Source of the DNA: Tenebrio molitor | Lineage: Eukaryota; Arthropoda; Insecta; Coleoptera; Tenebrionidae | Reading direction: 5' to 3' | DNA: 64,000 nt | Assembly: GCF_963966145.1 (NCBI RefSeq) | Contig: NC_091049.1 | Coordinates: 8,990,001-9,054,000, forward strand | Part shown: positions 1 through 10,881 of the stretch, piece by piece | How the letters are laid out: every line of letters begins with the position of its first letter | How positions within the stretch are numbered: position 1 is the stretch's first letter | Notes under the pieces: model-generated | The model's database searches: none | Told to the model about the DNA's origin: nothing | The model's input: only the letters and a program-made list of their open reading frames with translations | Position numbers and translations under genes: made by a program

Positions 1-322
1 TCCATTTTTTTTTCAAATTACGTTCACATTAATTCCTATAGATGTTTTAAATCCAAAAAGAAAAAAATCTGTTGGGCCGTTTTTGAAAGATTAAAGGTCT
101 TTGATTTTTAACAATGTAATAACAAATCTCTTGATGGTAAATACTGATTCGTAAGATTTATGGTCCTGTTTTTCAGTCGTTCATTCCCTCTAGTAGTTTA
201 TAAACAATTATTGTTACAATACTGGTAGCAATGGCTGTTACGTTAATCATCTGCACTGCTAAAATATGTACCTACATAAAACACTGATCCTTTCAAACTA
301 TGCATTAAATTTAATTAATCAA

Positions 323-1120
323 TCAGATACGTAGTAAATACGAAGTCTGTTGTACTCGCAAACTGCTCGCAGTAGCCTTGAAGAGTAGTTGGAATGGTCC
401 TCTACTCACTTTGTATTTTTTCCACACAGAATTAAAGTCAAAATGCACAGATTCCATTGCATGTTCACTGAAAAACATCAAACCTTGTTGCGTTTTGTTG
501 CAAAACTCCACAATATAAAAAAAAACACAGCATGAAGTTTGGAAGTTACACTAATTTTCAAAGATAGATAACTCTCTTTGAATGAATCTATGTATATAAT
601 ATCCGAAATTGAGATCCAGGTCTTGACCAAAGCATGATTGAACAACTGCTCTGAAATCTTGGAAATCTTTGACAAACTTTAAACATCCCAGACTGGAATT
701 TCTACGTAAAACATCAACAAGAGTTTTACTAGCGTTCCCTTTGAAACCTGTACCACCATGGGTTACTTCGCGCTGAACATTACAAGATTTTGCCCCTGTT
801 AGTGCTTCTTTTTCAAAATTAGCCATAATATGTATGAAGAGTGTAACTATTTACAACACCTAACATTAAATGCAGTTCAGGTGGAGTAATTATCCAGAAA
901 AGGCTTACGAACAGTGCTTCTAGCAAACGGTGGATGGATACAATTTTTAAAGCACTTGGATTAGCTTTTTACGGCCTCTGCTTGCAACCATTTCGTAAAA
1001 TTTTCCTCACAATTACTAATGGTTCTCAAAGCACCCCATTTGTCAAGTTTATCCTTCATTGCATAACACCATGTGCAAGGAAAAAGGCTGCTGTGCCACA
1101 TGATACCTGTTAAAATATTT
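323..1120 (-). pseudogene. Decayed repeated ORF of unnamed, probably transposon-associated family
   Basis: Minus-strand reading gives a collinear but frame-broken protein. From high to low coordinate it shows a CTWCYAMKDKLDKWGALRTI block, a NCIHPPF block, PELHLMLGVVNSY, NVQREVTHGGTGFKGNASKT, QSCFGQ and finally HAMESVHFDFNSVWKKYKV. I have seen similarly ordered blocks in many-copy uncharacterised proteins of insect and cnidarian genomes, but I cannot name the family or its function. At least three frame changes and a premature stop after the second block show that it is not expressed as one protein. The order of blocks follows one gene direction, so this is a single decayed copy and not chance ORFs. 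It could be part of a large DNA transposon. Confidence 0.5.
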
Positions 1121-1500
1121 ACAATTTTAAAATGGGTTGTGATTGTTCCATGAAAATCGTTAACGTTTATTACCGTGGTGCGTGGTCTTTTGGCATTTTA
1201 TGTAATAGAAATCAAACATAGAATCAATCACAATTAATATTTTGGACTTAAAAGTAAATTGACAGAACTGGTACTTCTAAAAAAATAATTTGACAGGACC
1301 TTAAATTCAAAGCTTACTAAATATACATAACTTGAAATATAAATTTGCAATAATAATTCATTTTACAAAAACGGCTCTACCGATTTTTTTCTTTTTGAGT
1401 CTAAAATATTTGTGGGAATTCAAGTGAATATATTTTGCAGAAAAACCGGAAGTGCAGGCATCTCTAGGTTGAAATTATTTGAAGATAGGCGTGGTCTTCT

Positions 1501-2561
1501 TTAGAAAAAATACTTAATTTACGTTTAACTGATTTACAATGGTGTCAGTCCACTTTACCGATTAGATTTGGTGGACTGGGAATTCGCCGCATTCCGATAT
1601 TTGCCTCCCTGCTTTCCTATCTTCAGTTCATGGTGTTAAAAAGCTTGTTTCTCAATTACTAAATTCAAAGGATAATGAGCTTATTATTCACCATTATGAT
1701 GAAGCTTTAGCAGTCTGGGATGTAGAAAATGAGAACGAAAGACCAACAATTCCACAATTTCAGAAGAATTGGGATAATATCAATATCAAAAGAATAATTG
1801 ACAATGACTTAATCTTTAATTCATCTAGGGACTTGGCTCGTTTTAAGGCTTTGCAATGCAGAGAATCAGGATCTTGGTTACATGCAATACCTTCTCCTAA
1901 TATTGGTACTCTTTTAGATAACACTTCCTTCCAAGTTTGTATTGGTTTAAGATTGGGTTGTAATCTTTGTACACCTCATATTTGTAAATGCAATGCGAAA
2001 GTTGATGAAATTGGTATTCACGGTCTAAGTTGTTCCAAAAGCAGTGGTAGATTTTCAAGACACACTGAAATTAATTCTATTATCAACCGGTCCTTGACTT
2101 CTATTCATGTTAATTCAACTTTAGAACCAAACGGACTATCTCGTGATGACGGAAAACGCCCTGATGGGATGACTTTAATACCGTGGAATAAAGGTCAACC
2201 TTTGGTTTGGGACGTTACTGTCGTAGATACACTTGCAGACAGTTACGTATTGAAAACATCTGAAGTCTCAGGTTTTGCCGCTGAAATGGCTTGCAAACGC
2301 AAACATAACAAATATCGTTCAATTATTTCGTCAAACTACATATTTAAAGGTTTAGCCTTTGAAACCTTAGGCCCTTGGTGCAAAGAAACAATAGATTTTA
2401 TTAATGTCATCGGAGATCGACTTATCGCGGAATCAGGGGATTCAAAATCTAAGAAATTCCTTTTTGAGAGGATTTCCCTTGCCATTCAACGTGGAAACGC
2501 TGCAAGCATTCGGGGCACTTTTCCAGATTCCGCATTATTATCGGAAATTTTCGCATTGTAA
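1501..2561 (+). pseudogene. 3' part of a non-LTR retrotransposon: RT thumb region, CCHC motif and restriction-like endonuclease
   Basis: The reading starts inside the reverse transcriptase C-terminal region (LPIRFGGLGIRRIP). It needs one frameshift near 1605, then runs open to the stop at 2561. The C-terminal part carries a cysteine-histidine cluster (CNLCTPHICKC, then GIHGLSC, then SGRFSRH) followed by KRPDGMTLIPWNKG and VWDVTVVD. A CCHC-like cluster followed by RPDG...WDVTVVD is the arrangement of the PD-(D/E)XK restriction-like endonuclease domain at the C-terminus of site-specific-type (R2/NeSL-like) non-LTR retrotransposons; that is family knowledge. The abrupt start in the RT domain fits 5' truncation by incomplete reverse transcription. 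No poly(A) tail is obvious after the stop. The last 242 aa are open in one frame from the methionine at 1833. Assignment to a named clade is not possible from here. Confidence 0.65.
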
Positions 2562-2673
2562 ATTAAAAATGTTATTTTATTTTATGTTAAATTTTAATAA
2601 ATCTTGGAAATGCATGTATGTAATCACATAACCAAGGTAACGTAAATAAGTAGGTACTTGACAGATTAACAAA

Positions 2674-2835
2674 ATGGTCAAGTTGTTTGAGGAAGAAATA
2701 CACATAATGCAGTTATTCTATGCCAATCAGAGCATTAGAAATGTGCGTGACATTTCCAATGCAACACATGATAGACCAATTCCATCAATCGGAACAATTT
2801 TTAACATTATTTCAAAATCTCTGGTGTTCGGTATA
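2674..2835 (+). pseudogene. N-terminal HTH fragment of a mariner/IS630-type transposase
   Basis: The translated start (MVKLFEEEIHIMQLFYANQS, then RPIPSIGTIFNIISK) resembles the N-terminal helix-turn-helix that insect IS630/Tc1-mariner transposases carry (often annotated DUF4817): an alternation of hydrophobic and acidic residues, a Y-A/G-x-N core and a basic-proline RP.PS turn. Similarity stops near 2835. The central part of the same kind of transposase resumes at 7931, so this may be the left half of one element split by a 5-kb insertion. There is no intact catalytic domain here. Confidence 0.45.
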
Positions 2836-2878
2836 GTTCGTTGCATAGCAACTCACAATGCATTGATCTGTGTTTTTT

Positions 2879-2941
2879 AAAATTGAACATAGGGAATAAG
2901 TATGGACTATGTTCAGAGTTAAAAAAATGTCCCGGTATATC
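2879..2941 (+). repeat. Short hairpin repeat ending CCCGGTATAT, copy 1
   Basis: About 60 bp with a dyad (GAACATAG...CTATGTTC) followed by GTTAAAAAAATGTCCCGG and TATAT. The same unit occurs at 17797-17853 (inverted) and 19573-19637. The constant outer end suggests the terminal sequence of a DNA transposon with TA target preference, but no full element was found. Confidence 0.6.
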
Positions 2942-4890
2942 GTTTATAACGACGTGGAAGGGACCGCTGAAATTCGGTCGTTATAACCGTAGGTCGCTAT
3001 TTCCAAACACCATTTTAATACTGAAAAATCTTTTTATTTTCATAGAAAAGTGTACATTTTGAGATAACCGCTTTTGAATTCAAAACTAACCGCCAATGAA
3101 AGCTATAGAATTACCGGCGTTCGGTACCGTCGGCGACCGCTTGGGGGCGTGGGTGAAAGTCGACAGGGGATGAACGGCCATGTTTTTTTTTGGAGGGCAC
3201 TTTTTCTTGACCGCAGAGTAGTACAGAAGTACCGTGTATTTTTTCTGTGCGCTAATTGTGCGATTTTAGTTGTTTTTTTTTTATTGAACTGTGCTAAATG
3301 TTGCTGTCCAACTTCTGTTTTGAACTAGGTATGTGTTTGGGGCACTAAAATTAATTCTGCTTCGCGCGAAATGTAGTTTAACAATAATAAGACACAAATG
3401 GGTCGCACGTGGGTTTCCACCATGTTTTACAAAATCCACATTTATCTCGACCATCCCCATGTATTATGTTTTTAACATTATAAGCTTGCGAAGGAGCGTA
3501 AGGCAGCCTGGTTCTAGTTTTGCTAAATTTATAAAATTGACGGATCACGTTTTCCTTTTGTTGTCAAAGCAGGTTTTACAATTCACTAATTTTCCTAAAA
3601 GAAAAATGACTCCAAGTTTTAGCGTGGGTCTGTGGCTTTCACTTTTATCAGCGCACTCCCTCTCTTTGATCCCCTTTCTAATTATTCCGAGTGACGCTTT
3701 TGGTGTAACAAGTATTTATTTATTGCTTAACATTTTTAATCAAAATTTGAAAGTTTCCACTTTCCATCCCGGTAGCAACCAATGGTTTATATTTCAGGTA
3801 TCTGCGCGGGCTTTTTCCTTATCCAGGGATCTTCTACATTTACGTTTTCATCGTGTAGTCCCGGGGCGCCCTCCATATTATCCAAGGGGGGGCCCCTTGT
3901 CGATGATCCGGCTCTAATATGCTAGGGTCGACTGGACTGTGTTTTTTGTTTTATTGTTATGTATGTGTTATTGGTTGTTACCACTTTTCCATCCCAAACT
4001 GAAAGTGTTCTTAGATTACTCCGTCAACAAAGTTTTGTCGCGGTTTCTCTCTCTGTTTGAGGGGCTTAGTTGCTCCTAACATCCAATCGTTGAACACGAC
4101 CCCGCGGCCCCTCGTTTAACATGTTGTGCCCCAAGAGAGACCCGAAAACCATAACGCTTGGCGGGGCTTGCTGAATGCTGGTCCGCAACGTCGCTCATGG
4201 TGTAAGTTGAATCCGAGTTCCTTGGCACAGAACTTCCGGAATGGTAATCTGTTCTCGAAGTTTGTGGTACTTGACAGCGTCGTTTGTTTTTGCTTTTCAA
4301 TTCAACCGATGAACTTAGAGTACCTCAATTTGTTGACTTAACGTAAAGCAGTTAGGATTTTTCCCCTTAGCACTAAATCACGGGTAGGCGGGAAATGATA
4401 AAGTCGTAAGGATAGGTACCACAGACCTCCGGACCACCCAAAGCCACTCACTCCTTCTACAGCGTATCTGCCGTATTTTGTAAATTAACTTGGAAAAGAA
4501 AAAAAAAAGAACATGCTGAAGTTGTCGCCTAGTGCCCGCTCTCGCTCGAACGGTCCGAAGTAACTGTTTTGTTTGTAATGTACATGACCCTCCTGTTTTT
4601 TTATGAATTTGAATTGTGTTGTTTATGAAATCAGTTTTGCTCAATTCTCACTAACTGTCCCGTCCACGTTGTCACTTCGGACTTGTTCGTATTTTCAGGA
4701 GAGGTTTTAGCGGAGCCTCATTCGGGGGTCTGGGAGAATGGCCAGAGCTCACCATTTTCCTAGAGTTCTAAATGAGTAGTCTTCTCACATTTGAGGAGAC
4801 TTGGGTGCCCTCTCCCGAGACGTTTTATTATTCATGGATCCCGGCGTTAACGAAAATCATAACTTTGAATAAATAGCTGGTTTTAATTAT
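2942..4890. other. GC-richer non-coding block, possibly a long LTR or non-coding transcript
   Basis: The block is clearly richer in G and C than its surroundings and contains several oligo-T and CCC/GGG tracts. ORFs here (for example 3333-3917 and 3074-3328) give compositionally odd proteins with no motif I recognise. The first 60 bp (TCGTTTATAACGACGTGG, then GGTCGTTATAACCGTAGG) look like eroded pogo/Tigger-type terminal sequence. An AATAAA lies near 4868 and is followed by a T-rich tail, so the block could end in a polyadenylation region. It precedes the primer-binding site at 6619 by 1.7 kb, of which about 1.0 kb is later insertions, so a long retrotransposon LTR is one explanation. I see no gene in it. 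Confidence 0.3.
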
Positions 4891-5000
4891 TGTGTTGTTT
4901 TATTTGCACTCTTCTTTGTGGTTCACAAACCCTGTTGGAACGAATCTGGTAATGTTTAATTTGTATTTAAAAAAAAAACACAACGTAGGGAAATTAACTA

Positions 5001-5231
5001 AAGTCCATTCATTTTGTATTGAACTTTTCAAGGTCAAATAATTTAAATTTTGGCACTGTAATTATGTTTTGTAAATAGTGACATGCCTATAACCAACATA
5101 ATGTGATTTAGCAATGCTCAATTCAACGTTTATGGTGTTTACCTGCATGTCACTATATACAAAACATAATTACAAAGCCAAAAAATAAAATTATTTGACC
5201 TTGAAAAGTTCAATACAAAATGAATGGACTT
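5001..5231. mobile_element. Foldback MITE with TA target duplication
   Basis: A 231-bp element whose ends are inverted copies of each other over about 75 bp with few mismatches (AAGTCCATTCATTTTGTATT at the left). It is flanked by TA on both sides (4999-5000 and 5232-5233). The middle includes GTAATTATGTTTTGTA and TAGTGACATGC. A diverged relative with different outer tips lies at 28835-29021. TA duplication points to the Tc1/mariner group, and there is no coding capacity. Confidence 0.75.
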
Positions 5232-5768
5232 TAAGTACGATCACGCGCTCTTGACCATTTTTTGAATTTCGCGGGTTTTATTTTTCATTGTGTATGTTGG
5301 TAAAAAAAAAAAAAATGAGATGGCCGCTTGGTGGGAAATTTGAATTACCCACTTGGTTCATCACAATTTAAAGGTAAATAAACGTGTCGATACATTTTTA
5401 AAGCTTTTATTACAAATTTAGGATCTCATCCTGTGTGTTCCTCCCATATGCATTTTCCTTTAAACTGAATGTTTCTTTTTGGTAAACGACTTGTTGGCTC
5501 CTGGTAACTTATTTGCTAGCTGGGTCGGCGAATCTTTGTATTTATTAAGTCCATTTGGGTTATCCTCTGCAACCATGAGAATTTTGTTCCATTCTAGGAA
5601 ATTTAGGTACCATTGTCTTGTTGAATTTTTTTCATAGGTGACAATCTTTTTGATGTGCTCACTTATTCTAACGCTGACACGAGTCACATTATCCAACAAC
5701 ACAATGTATTCAGAAAAATACTAAATTCGAATTAAAACAATTTGAGGTTATGTTTGATATTTTGAAGT
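5232..5768. other. AT-rich spacer without recognised gene
   Basis: Oligo-A runs and short minus-strand ORFs, the longest 80 codons at 5460-5702, none with recognisable motifs. Nothing can be supported here beyond low-complexity AT-rich sequence. Confidence 0.4.
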
Positions 5769-6565
5769 AGTGATGGATAAATGACCGGTCATTTATTTTT
5801 GGTCAAAGTTGACCGGTCCTTGATCGGTCAATTACCAGTCATTATTGGTCAAAAAGTAGGAACTAGTTAAACATCACAAAATGATTCTTTTAATGTCAAG
5901 GATTATTTTAATACCATTTAATTCCATTTTTTATAAGATTTATTGATCGATAAATTATTGTTCTAAAATTGTGTAAGTGAGGTTAAGTTTGAATTGGTTG
6001 AAGTTATACATTGTTTTTTCTTTACATATATTTGCTTGAATTTGAACTTTTTGTTAATTTAAAACGCTTTAAAACTTTCAACACAACTGTGTGTGTGTGT
6101 ATTTTCAGTTTTTTAGTTTCTTTTAAAATACTTAAACATTCGTTTAGAATTTAAAAAAGTAGGTACCTAAGTATTTTATGAAAATAAAAATATATTGTAT
6201 GTCATGTTAAGAAGACACAAAAACGATTGAAAAAGAAAAACCACTTCTTCCTAATAGATAAAAAGCTTAATAATCGTTTTCTCCACAATGATCTTTATTA
6301 AAGTTTTAGATGTTTCTTTGTCATAATTTACTTATTTATTGTCATAATCCATTTCTTCATTGTCAGCAGCTACGTAAATGAAATCAGACAACCCAACATA
6401 ACCTCATCTCATCAGTCAAACAGTCATCATATCCTATAATCTTCAACATTATAAGCGGGAAATTTAAATTTTAAAAATGACTGGTCAAATTCGTCAAGTC
6501 ATTGACAATTATTGACCGGTCAAATGGGTCATTGACTAGGTCAATTACCGGACCTTACAACACTA
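5769..6565. mobile_element. Non-autonomous hAT element with 8-bp target duplication
   Basis: The 797-bp element starts TAGTGATGG and ends CCTTACAACACTA, so the tips are inverted TAGTG(A/T)TG. It is flanked by the identical 8-mer TTTTGAAG at 5761-5768 and 6566-6573. Eight-bp duplications and TAGTG/CAGTG tips are hallmarks of the hAT superfamily. Subterminal regions carry many copies of GACCGGTCA or its half GGTCA (about 5785-5850 and 6478-6550), a likely transposase-binding array. The interior is AT-rich and codes for nothing recognisable. Confidence 0.88.
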
Positions 6566-6618
6566 TTTTGAAGCAATTGAAGTTCGTTTTTTTAATGGTT
6601 GTCACGCCGGTGACAATT

Positions 6619-6636
6619 TGGCGCCCAACGTGGGGC
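6619..6636 (+). promoter_or_regulatory. Primer-binding site of a Gypsy-type retrotransposon
   Basis: TGGCGCCCAACGTGGGGC begins with TGG and matches the lysine-tRNA type of PBS known from Gypsy elements and retroviruses. It sits just downstream of TGTCACGCCGGTGACA, a plausible LTR 3' end, and upstream of a gag ORF. The upstream LTR could not be delimited. Confidence 0.6.
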
Positions 6637-6725
6637 CACCAGCTTTCTTGAAAGAAAGTACCCCTCCCCTGACGAGTCTCAAGAACAACACCCTGAATAA
6701 AGAACCTGAGCTAACCAGGGGCAAC

Positions 6726-7943
6726 ATGTCCGGGACATCGAAACAAATGGTTGACCTCGAGACGATCAAGACCGCCTTGAAGAAACTCAACTACCCAATT
6801 CCAGCGGAACTAACCAACATGTTACGGGATCAGATGATCGACATCGAGACGTTCGAAACTCTCTGGAGACGACTCAGCCCTCCCACGGTGGAAGAGGTAT
6901 GTTCGTTACCAACTTTCGCAGGCCTCGACCACGAGGACCCAAAGAAATTCATCACCGAATGCAAAAACATCCTCGCCAACTCCAACCCTGCGTATTGGCG
7001 AGACCAAATCGCGGCCCAGTTCCGGCTCGAACCAGCTCGATGGTGGAGCTACGAAGCGCCGTACGCACCATCACTCCACGACCTGGAGCAGGCCCTCATC
7101 AAGAGGTACGAGAACTTCGAGATCTTAACGAAGCTCCGGATGAAATTCTACGGAATCACCCAGGCCGTCGGCGAGCCAGCCGACGCCTTCATCACAAAAA
7201 AAAAACTGCTCGCAACACGAATCGCACCGCACATCACGAAGGCAGAATTCAACGGGTTTTGCCGACTGTGGTTGAGAGACGGCCACCATCTCCTCGAAGA
7301 ACCACATCATGCCACAAATGACGTGGTGCCATCAGCGCCGTTCGTCGGTGAGCCGGCCGCGCGCCACCTCGAACGACCACATCAACCACGAGACCAGCAG
7401 CCAGTCGAACACCAGACTCTAGATGAACCCCGTTTCAACGAAGAAGATGCTGCCAGTGATATGACAGCTGACGACGCAGCAGAGGAATTCCCTCCTCAAA
7501 AGACTGGATACCTATACCACTCTCAAGAACCCATCGAGGACCGAGAACCAGACCTTCATACTGTTCGAGACGACAAACAAGCTGGCCAAGTTGACATCGA
7601 ACCCATCGGCGACCGAGAATCTTATCAACGTGCACAACCTCCACTCGAGCGTGAACATGGAGAAATGACAACTGCAACTCCGCCACCAGAAGATGCACCT
7701 GCAGTTTCAGCTGAACGAACTGGTAACAAACTCGACGATCTTCAACTTCCAGCCGCTGAAACGACCGCTGAGAAACACCCGCCACAGCAAGGGAAACTCG
7801 CACTTTCGGCCGCTCTCCCATCAGAACCAGGTCCCGTTCCGGGCCAACTCTCGAAAGTCGTTGCTGTGATCTTGACGCGACCTCACCGATCAGACCGTCA
7901 ACAGCAGCTACGACCACCACAACCACAACACAGTCAGGTGTAG
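6726..7943 (+). CDS. gag: Gag protein of a Ty3/Gypsy-like element, remnant without pol
   Basis: The frame is open from the TTG at 6618, but the first ATG is at 6726 (MSGTSKQMVDLETIKTALKK), giving about 405 aa. Residues about 60-150 read as a retrotransposon Gag capsid domain: SLPTFAGLDHEDPKKFITEC, then QIAAQFRLEPARWWSY, then LIKRYEN and KLRMKFYGITQ. The C-terminal half is Pro, Glu and His rich with no zinc knuckle. Base composition and codon use are much more G and C rich than the neighbourhood, typical of an imported element. A run of ten A at 7196-7205 lies inside the capsid region. No protease or polymerase follows: the ORF ends exactly where a mariner-type fragment begins (about 7931). 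It is therefore a capture or deletion product and probably not functional. Confidence 0.65.
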   Translation: MSGTSKQMVDLETIKTALKKLNYPIPAELTNMLRDQMIDIETFETLWRRLSPPTVEEVCSLPTFAGLDHEDPKKFITECKNILANSNPAYWRDQIAAQFRLEPARWWSYEAPYAPSLHDLEQALIKRYENFEILTKLRMKFYGITQAVGEPADAFITKKKLLATRIAPHITKAEFNGFCRLWLRDGHHLLEEPHHATNDVVPSAPFVGEPAARHLERPHQPRDQQPVEHQTLDEPRFNEEDAASDMTADDAAEEFPPQKTGYLYHSQEPIEDREPDLHTVRDDKQAGQVDIEPIGDRESYQRAQPPLEREHGEMTTATPPPEDAPAVSAERTGNKLDDLQLPAAETTAEKHPPQQGKLALSAALPSEPGPVPGQLSKVVAVILTRPHRSDRQQQLRPPQPQHSQV

Positions 7944-8149
7944 CACTGAGCACATGTCAGAAAATTGTGAAGAAAAGATTAAATTTGCACCCTTATAAAA
8001 TGTCATTGTTTCAAGAACTGAAACCAGCAGATTATCCACGTCGTGTTGCATATTGCAGCTGGTTTTTAAACAACATGAATGATATCAGAACTTTGGATTT
8101 GGCATTATTTTCAGACAAGGCATGGTCCTGCTGTAAGTTCATAACCTGA
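7931..8149 (+). pseudogene. Central fragment of a mariner/IS630-type transposase
   Basis: Translation gives SGVALSTCQKIVKKRLNLHP, then YKMSLFQELKPADYPRRVAY and CSWFLNN, reaching LALFSDKAW, followed by frame loss and a stop. This is the linker and first catalytic region of insect IS630/Tc1-mariner transposases. The conserved HPYK, QEL.P.D and FSDE motifs are visible, the last as FSDK, so the first catalytic-region acidic pair is altered. It overlaps the last codons of the Gag ORF. The N-terminal HTH of the same family lies at 2674, which suggests one ancestral copy opened by insertion. Confidence 0.55.
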
Positions 8150-9397
8150 TTGTAGTCAGGGAGACGTTAAAACTAATAAGTATACCTCCTCTTCCATATT
8201 TGTTGCTGATTTCGTTAATGACTATTCCAGATTGGATCAACGCATGCACGGAACCTATCTGACGTCGCCCATCTTGTGTATCCTGCCCCTGCACATTATA
8301 ACATTGGAAATCATTTAATGCACATCAACAACAATAAAACCTTGCTGGACAGTTAAATAGCTTTAATTTGTTGCCATATAACACATAAATAAAATGTCTA
8401 TTTACAATGATTTAATTGCCTCATTTTCCATCGACAGTTTTGGAATCTTGTGGTACTTAACATTGTTTCCTCAAAACTTTTAAAACAAAAATGATTCAGT
8501 ACCCATTGAATAATTTAGCAGCAACAATTCAGTTCTACACACCTGTGGTTAAACACCAGTGGATAAGTTTACAAAACTGAAATAGAGAAAATTAAATTCG
8601 TATGAGATGGATTGAACCATATGAACTTTACAGTTCACTTTGATAACAAATCCCGTCTTGATGGATTTTAGTCACTGTTACTCACGGTAGTAAAACGTTG
8701 GAACAATCTCTTTAAACGAATCTTCACTGTTGTGGTTAATAATTCAAAGAATTTTTTGAAGGTAAACATAACCTCTTAATTTCAACAATAATAATCTACT
8801 TCGTATCATTTTCGTATTGAACTATGGAACGGCAAAAGAAAAAAAATCATTTGTTTTCATGGGCTCGTTGACTACAAACATTTATAATAACCCAACCAAA
8901 AATAGGACATAACCAATTACAGAAAAAAAAGACGTTTCTGTCATCCGTTGTCTTTTAATTCAAATAATCGTCACTTGAAGTCTCTACTGTACGTACGATT
9001 TTTTTAAATGTCAAGAACAATTTTTCTTACGGAGAAATCATCGAGTGGGACGGCCATAATTAGATGAGAAAGTTAAATGCCTAGATAAAGAAGAGAATAG
9101 ATTGGCCACTCTCTCAGATTCAACGGATAACAAGTTTCGGCGCCATCTATAGTTGCCGCAAAAAAGTTTTACGAAGAGTCGGTAAAAAGTTGATTGGAGG
9201 CCTGTAATCGTGCTAAGGCGGCAAAATTGAATCCTGTACTATGCACTGCTTCCAAAAAAATTTTTAGGGTGATAATTCAAAACAAGGTCAAATAAAATGT
9301 TACAATATTTATTATAAAACATGTATGAATACAAAAATTGATATACGAGCAAACCGAATGCATAAAACAAGGCGTTTCTACATATACACATATATTG
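8150..9397. other. AT-rich spacer, no gene seen
   Basis: Short ORFs only. The motif GCGCCATCTATAGTTGCCGC at about 9141-9160 recurs in near-identical form at 11440-11460, so part of this stretch is dispersed repeat. The rest shows no supported feature. Confidence 0.4.
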
Positions 9398-9661
9398 CGA
9401 TCAAAAAATTTTGGACACTAATGTCATCGTGCTGTCATACATTTTAAAACGACCCTTATGTATTAATAACCTCAATTTTGATTGTGTCAGTTTTGAAAAT
9501 GTGAATGTCAGATTTACCGAGAAAATATTTAAAAAATTATATTTTAAACCGGTGTCAAATTGACAACAATTTCATCTTTCATGTGACAGTTTCAATAAAG
9601 CATGGTTTAGAGTAATTTTTTTAAATGTGACAGAAGTTTGATGTCCAAAATTTTATGATCG
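9398..9661. mobile_element. MITE with GATCA(A/T)AAAATTTTGGACA inverted ends
   Basis: The left end CGATCAAAAAATTTTGGACA and the right end, read in reverse, CGATCATAAAATTTTGGACA form a 20-bp inverted repeat with one mismatch around 264 bp of non-coding sequence. A target duplication is not clear. The interior has several TGTCA/TGACA motifs and no coding capacity. Confidence 0.6.
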
Positions 9662-10036
9662 TGATAGTACGTACAAAGGCCGGCAAAAAAAAAAACTAGC
9701 CATCATTTAAATGTCAGTGTCAAAAAAGCAGTAATTACACATTTGGATTTTGACGTAACACAAAAGTGATGTCTGGTTTTAATTGTATGTATTTCAATTT
9801 AAAAAAAAAAAAACGGGAAATGTCAAAAAAAACCCGACACGTTTCTTTTCATGTTTATCAGTTTGAAAATAGCTTTTTAGAAATATATTACAATATTTTG
9901 ACGGTATGTCAGTATATAAATAAATAATTCAATAACAAAGTGTTTAAAAATTATTTGATAGGTACTGTCGAGTAGACAATTAATTGACAAATATTTAAAA
10001 CCCAAATTACATTACGAAATACATATGTCATTTCCC

Positions 10037-10345
10037 GTTTTTTCAAATTCACCTACATTTTGAATAATAATAATAATACATACCTATTATACACATTTAT
10101 ACACAATTTTTAATAAATATACAGGAGAACGAAACAACAACAATTGACCATTTCTATCTCAACAATTAATGACACAGATTACTTCGGAAAAGGTATTTGA
10201 ATTTACTTTTCTTGTTATATTTTTCAGATTGTAGTGCAAGTATAATAAAAAATAGCGTATAATACACTTTTAAGGGTCTTTAAAGCACTTGCGACGTTAA
10301 AAGCACTCCGCTACGCGTCGTGTTTTAAAGGCTTCCTTATAAACA
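10037..10345 (-). repeat. Dispersed repeat, copy 1 (inverted copy at 37728)
   Basis: Read in reverse this segment begins AAGGAAGCC, continues through AGTGCTTTTAACGTCGCAAG and TGCTTTAAAG, and ends near TTCAAAATGTAGGT. The same order of blocks is found on the plus strand at 37728-37990. The shared length of about 260-300 bp and the non-coding content suggest a MITE or SINE-like unit of unknown class. Confidence 0.55.
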
Positions 10346-10667
10346 ATATTGTACAATGAGGAACATGAAATCCTGGGCAGTCTGTTATTGTCATTTCAAA
10401 AAGTGTCAATGTAAATGCACCTTTACCGTCATTATGATTGATATTTTCAAAAAAACTGTCAAATTAACTTAAGCTTGGTTATGAGTAGCTAAGGTATGGT
10501 TCAGAAATGTTGACAATGAATGACACATCTGCCCAGTTTTCCGTGTCCCCAATAGTAAAACAATACTCGTAAAAAAATAAAATAAATACAAATTCCAATA
10601 TTTTTTTAAAGATAATTGGATTCATCTCTTACTTTGAGTGGGAGTGGTAAACAAAGAAGTCCTCACC

Positions 10668-10881
10668 ATCTTGGTCTGTGGTAAGTAAAGAGCGATCAAA
10701 TTAATTTGTAATCGAGTCATCCATGGATTTGAATCCGTATGTCTTTTAGATTGATATGTCCAGATCTAACCTTTGTTTTTTGTTCAAGAAACGACATACG
10801 ATTTCGGATTCATGGATAACTCGATTACAAATTAATTTGATCGCTGGATATGTCTTTTCTGGCTCTTCCACAGACCAGGAT
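10668..10881. repeat. Long imperfect palindrome with GCGATCAAATTAATTTG arms
   Basis: Inner arms at about 10691-10750 and 10790-10845 are inverted copies (GAGCGATCAAATTAATTTGT facing its complement), with a spacer of about 40 bp. Outer arms TTGGTCTGTGG and CCACAGACCA extend the symmetry after a short asymmetric stretch. The inner tip GAGCGATCA...AATCGAGT is shared with the MITE at 12060-12181, so both may belong to one family. Confidence 0.6.

Noticed and set aside
3333..3917. 194-codon plus-strand ORF in the GC-richer block
   Set aside because: Composition is odd, there is no motif or domain pattern, and several overlapping ORFs in other frames are of similar length; most likely chance in GC-rich non-coding sequence.
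6899..7321. 140-codon plus-strand ORF in the second frame of the Gag region
   Set aside because: Proline/arginine-rich shadow of the Gag frame with no family features.
7435..7953. 172-codon minus-strand ORF opposite Gypsy gag
   Set aside because: Valine-rich antisense shadow of a GC-rich coding region; the plus strand has the recognisable Gag.
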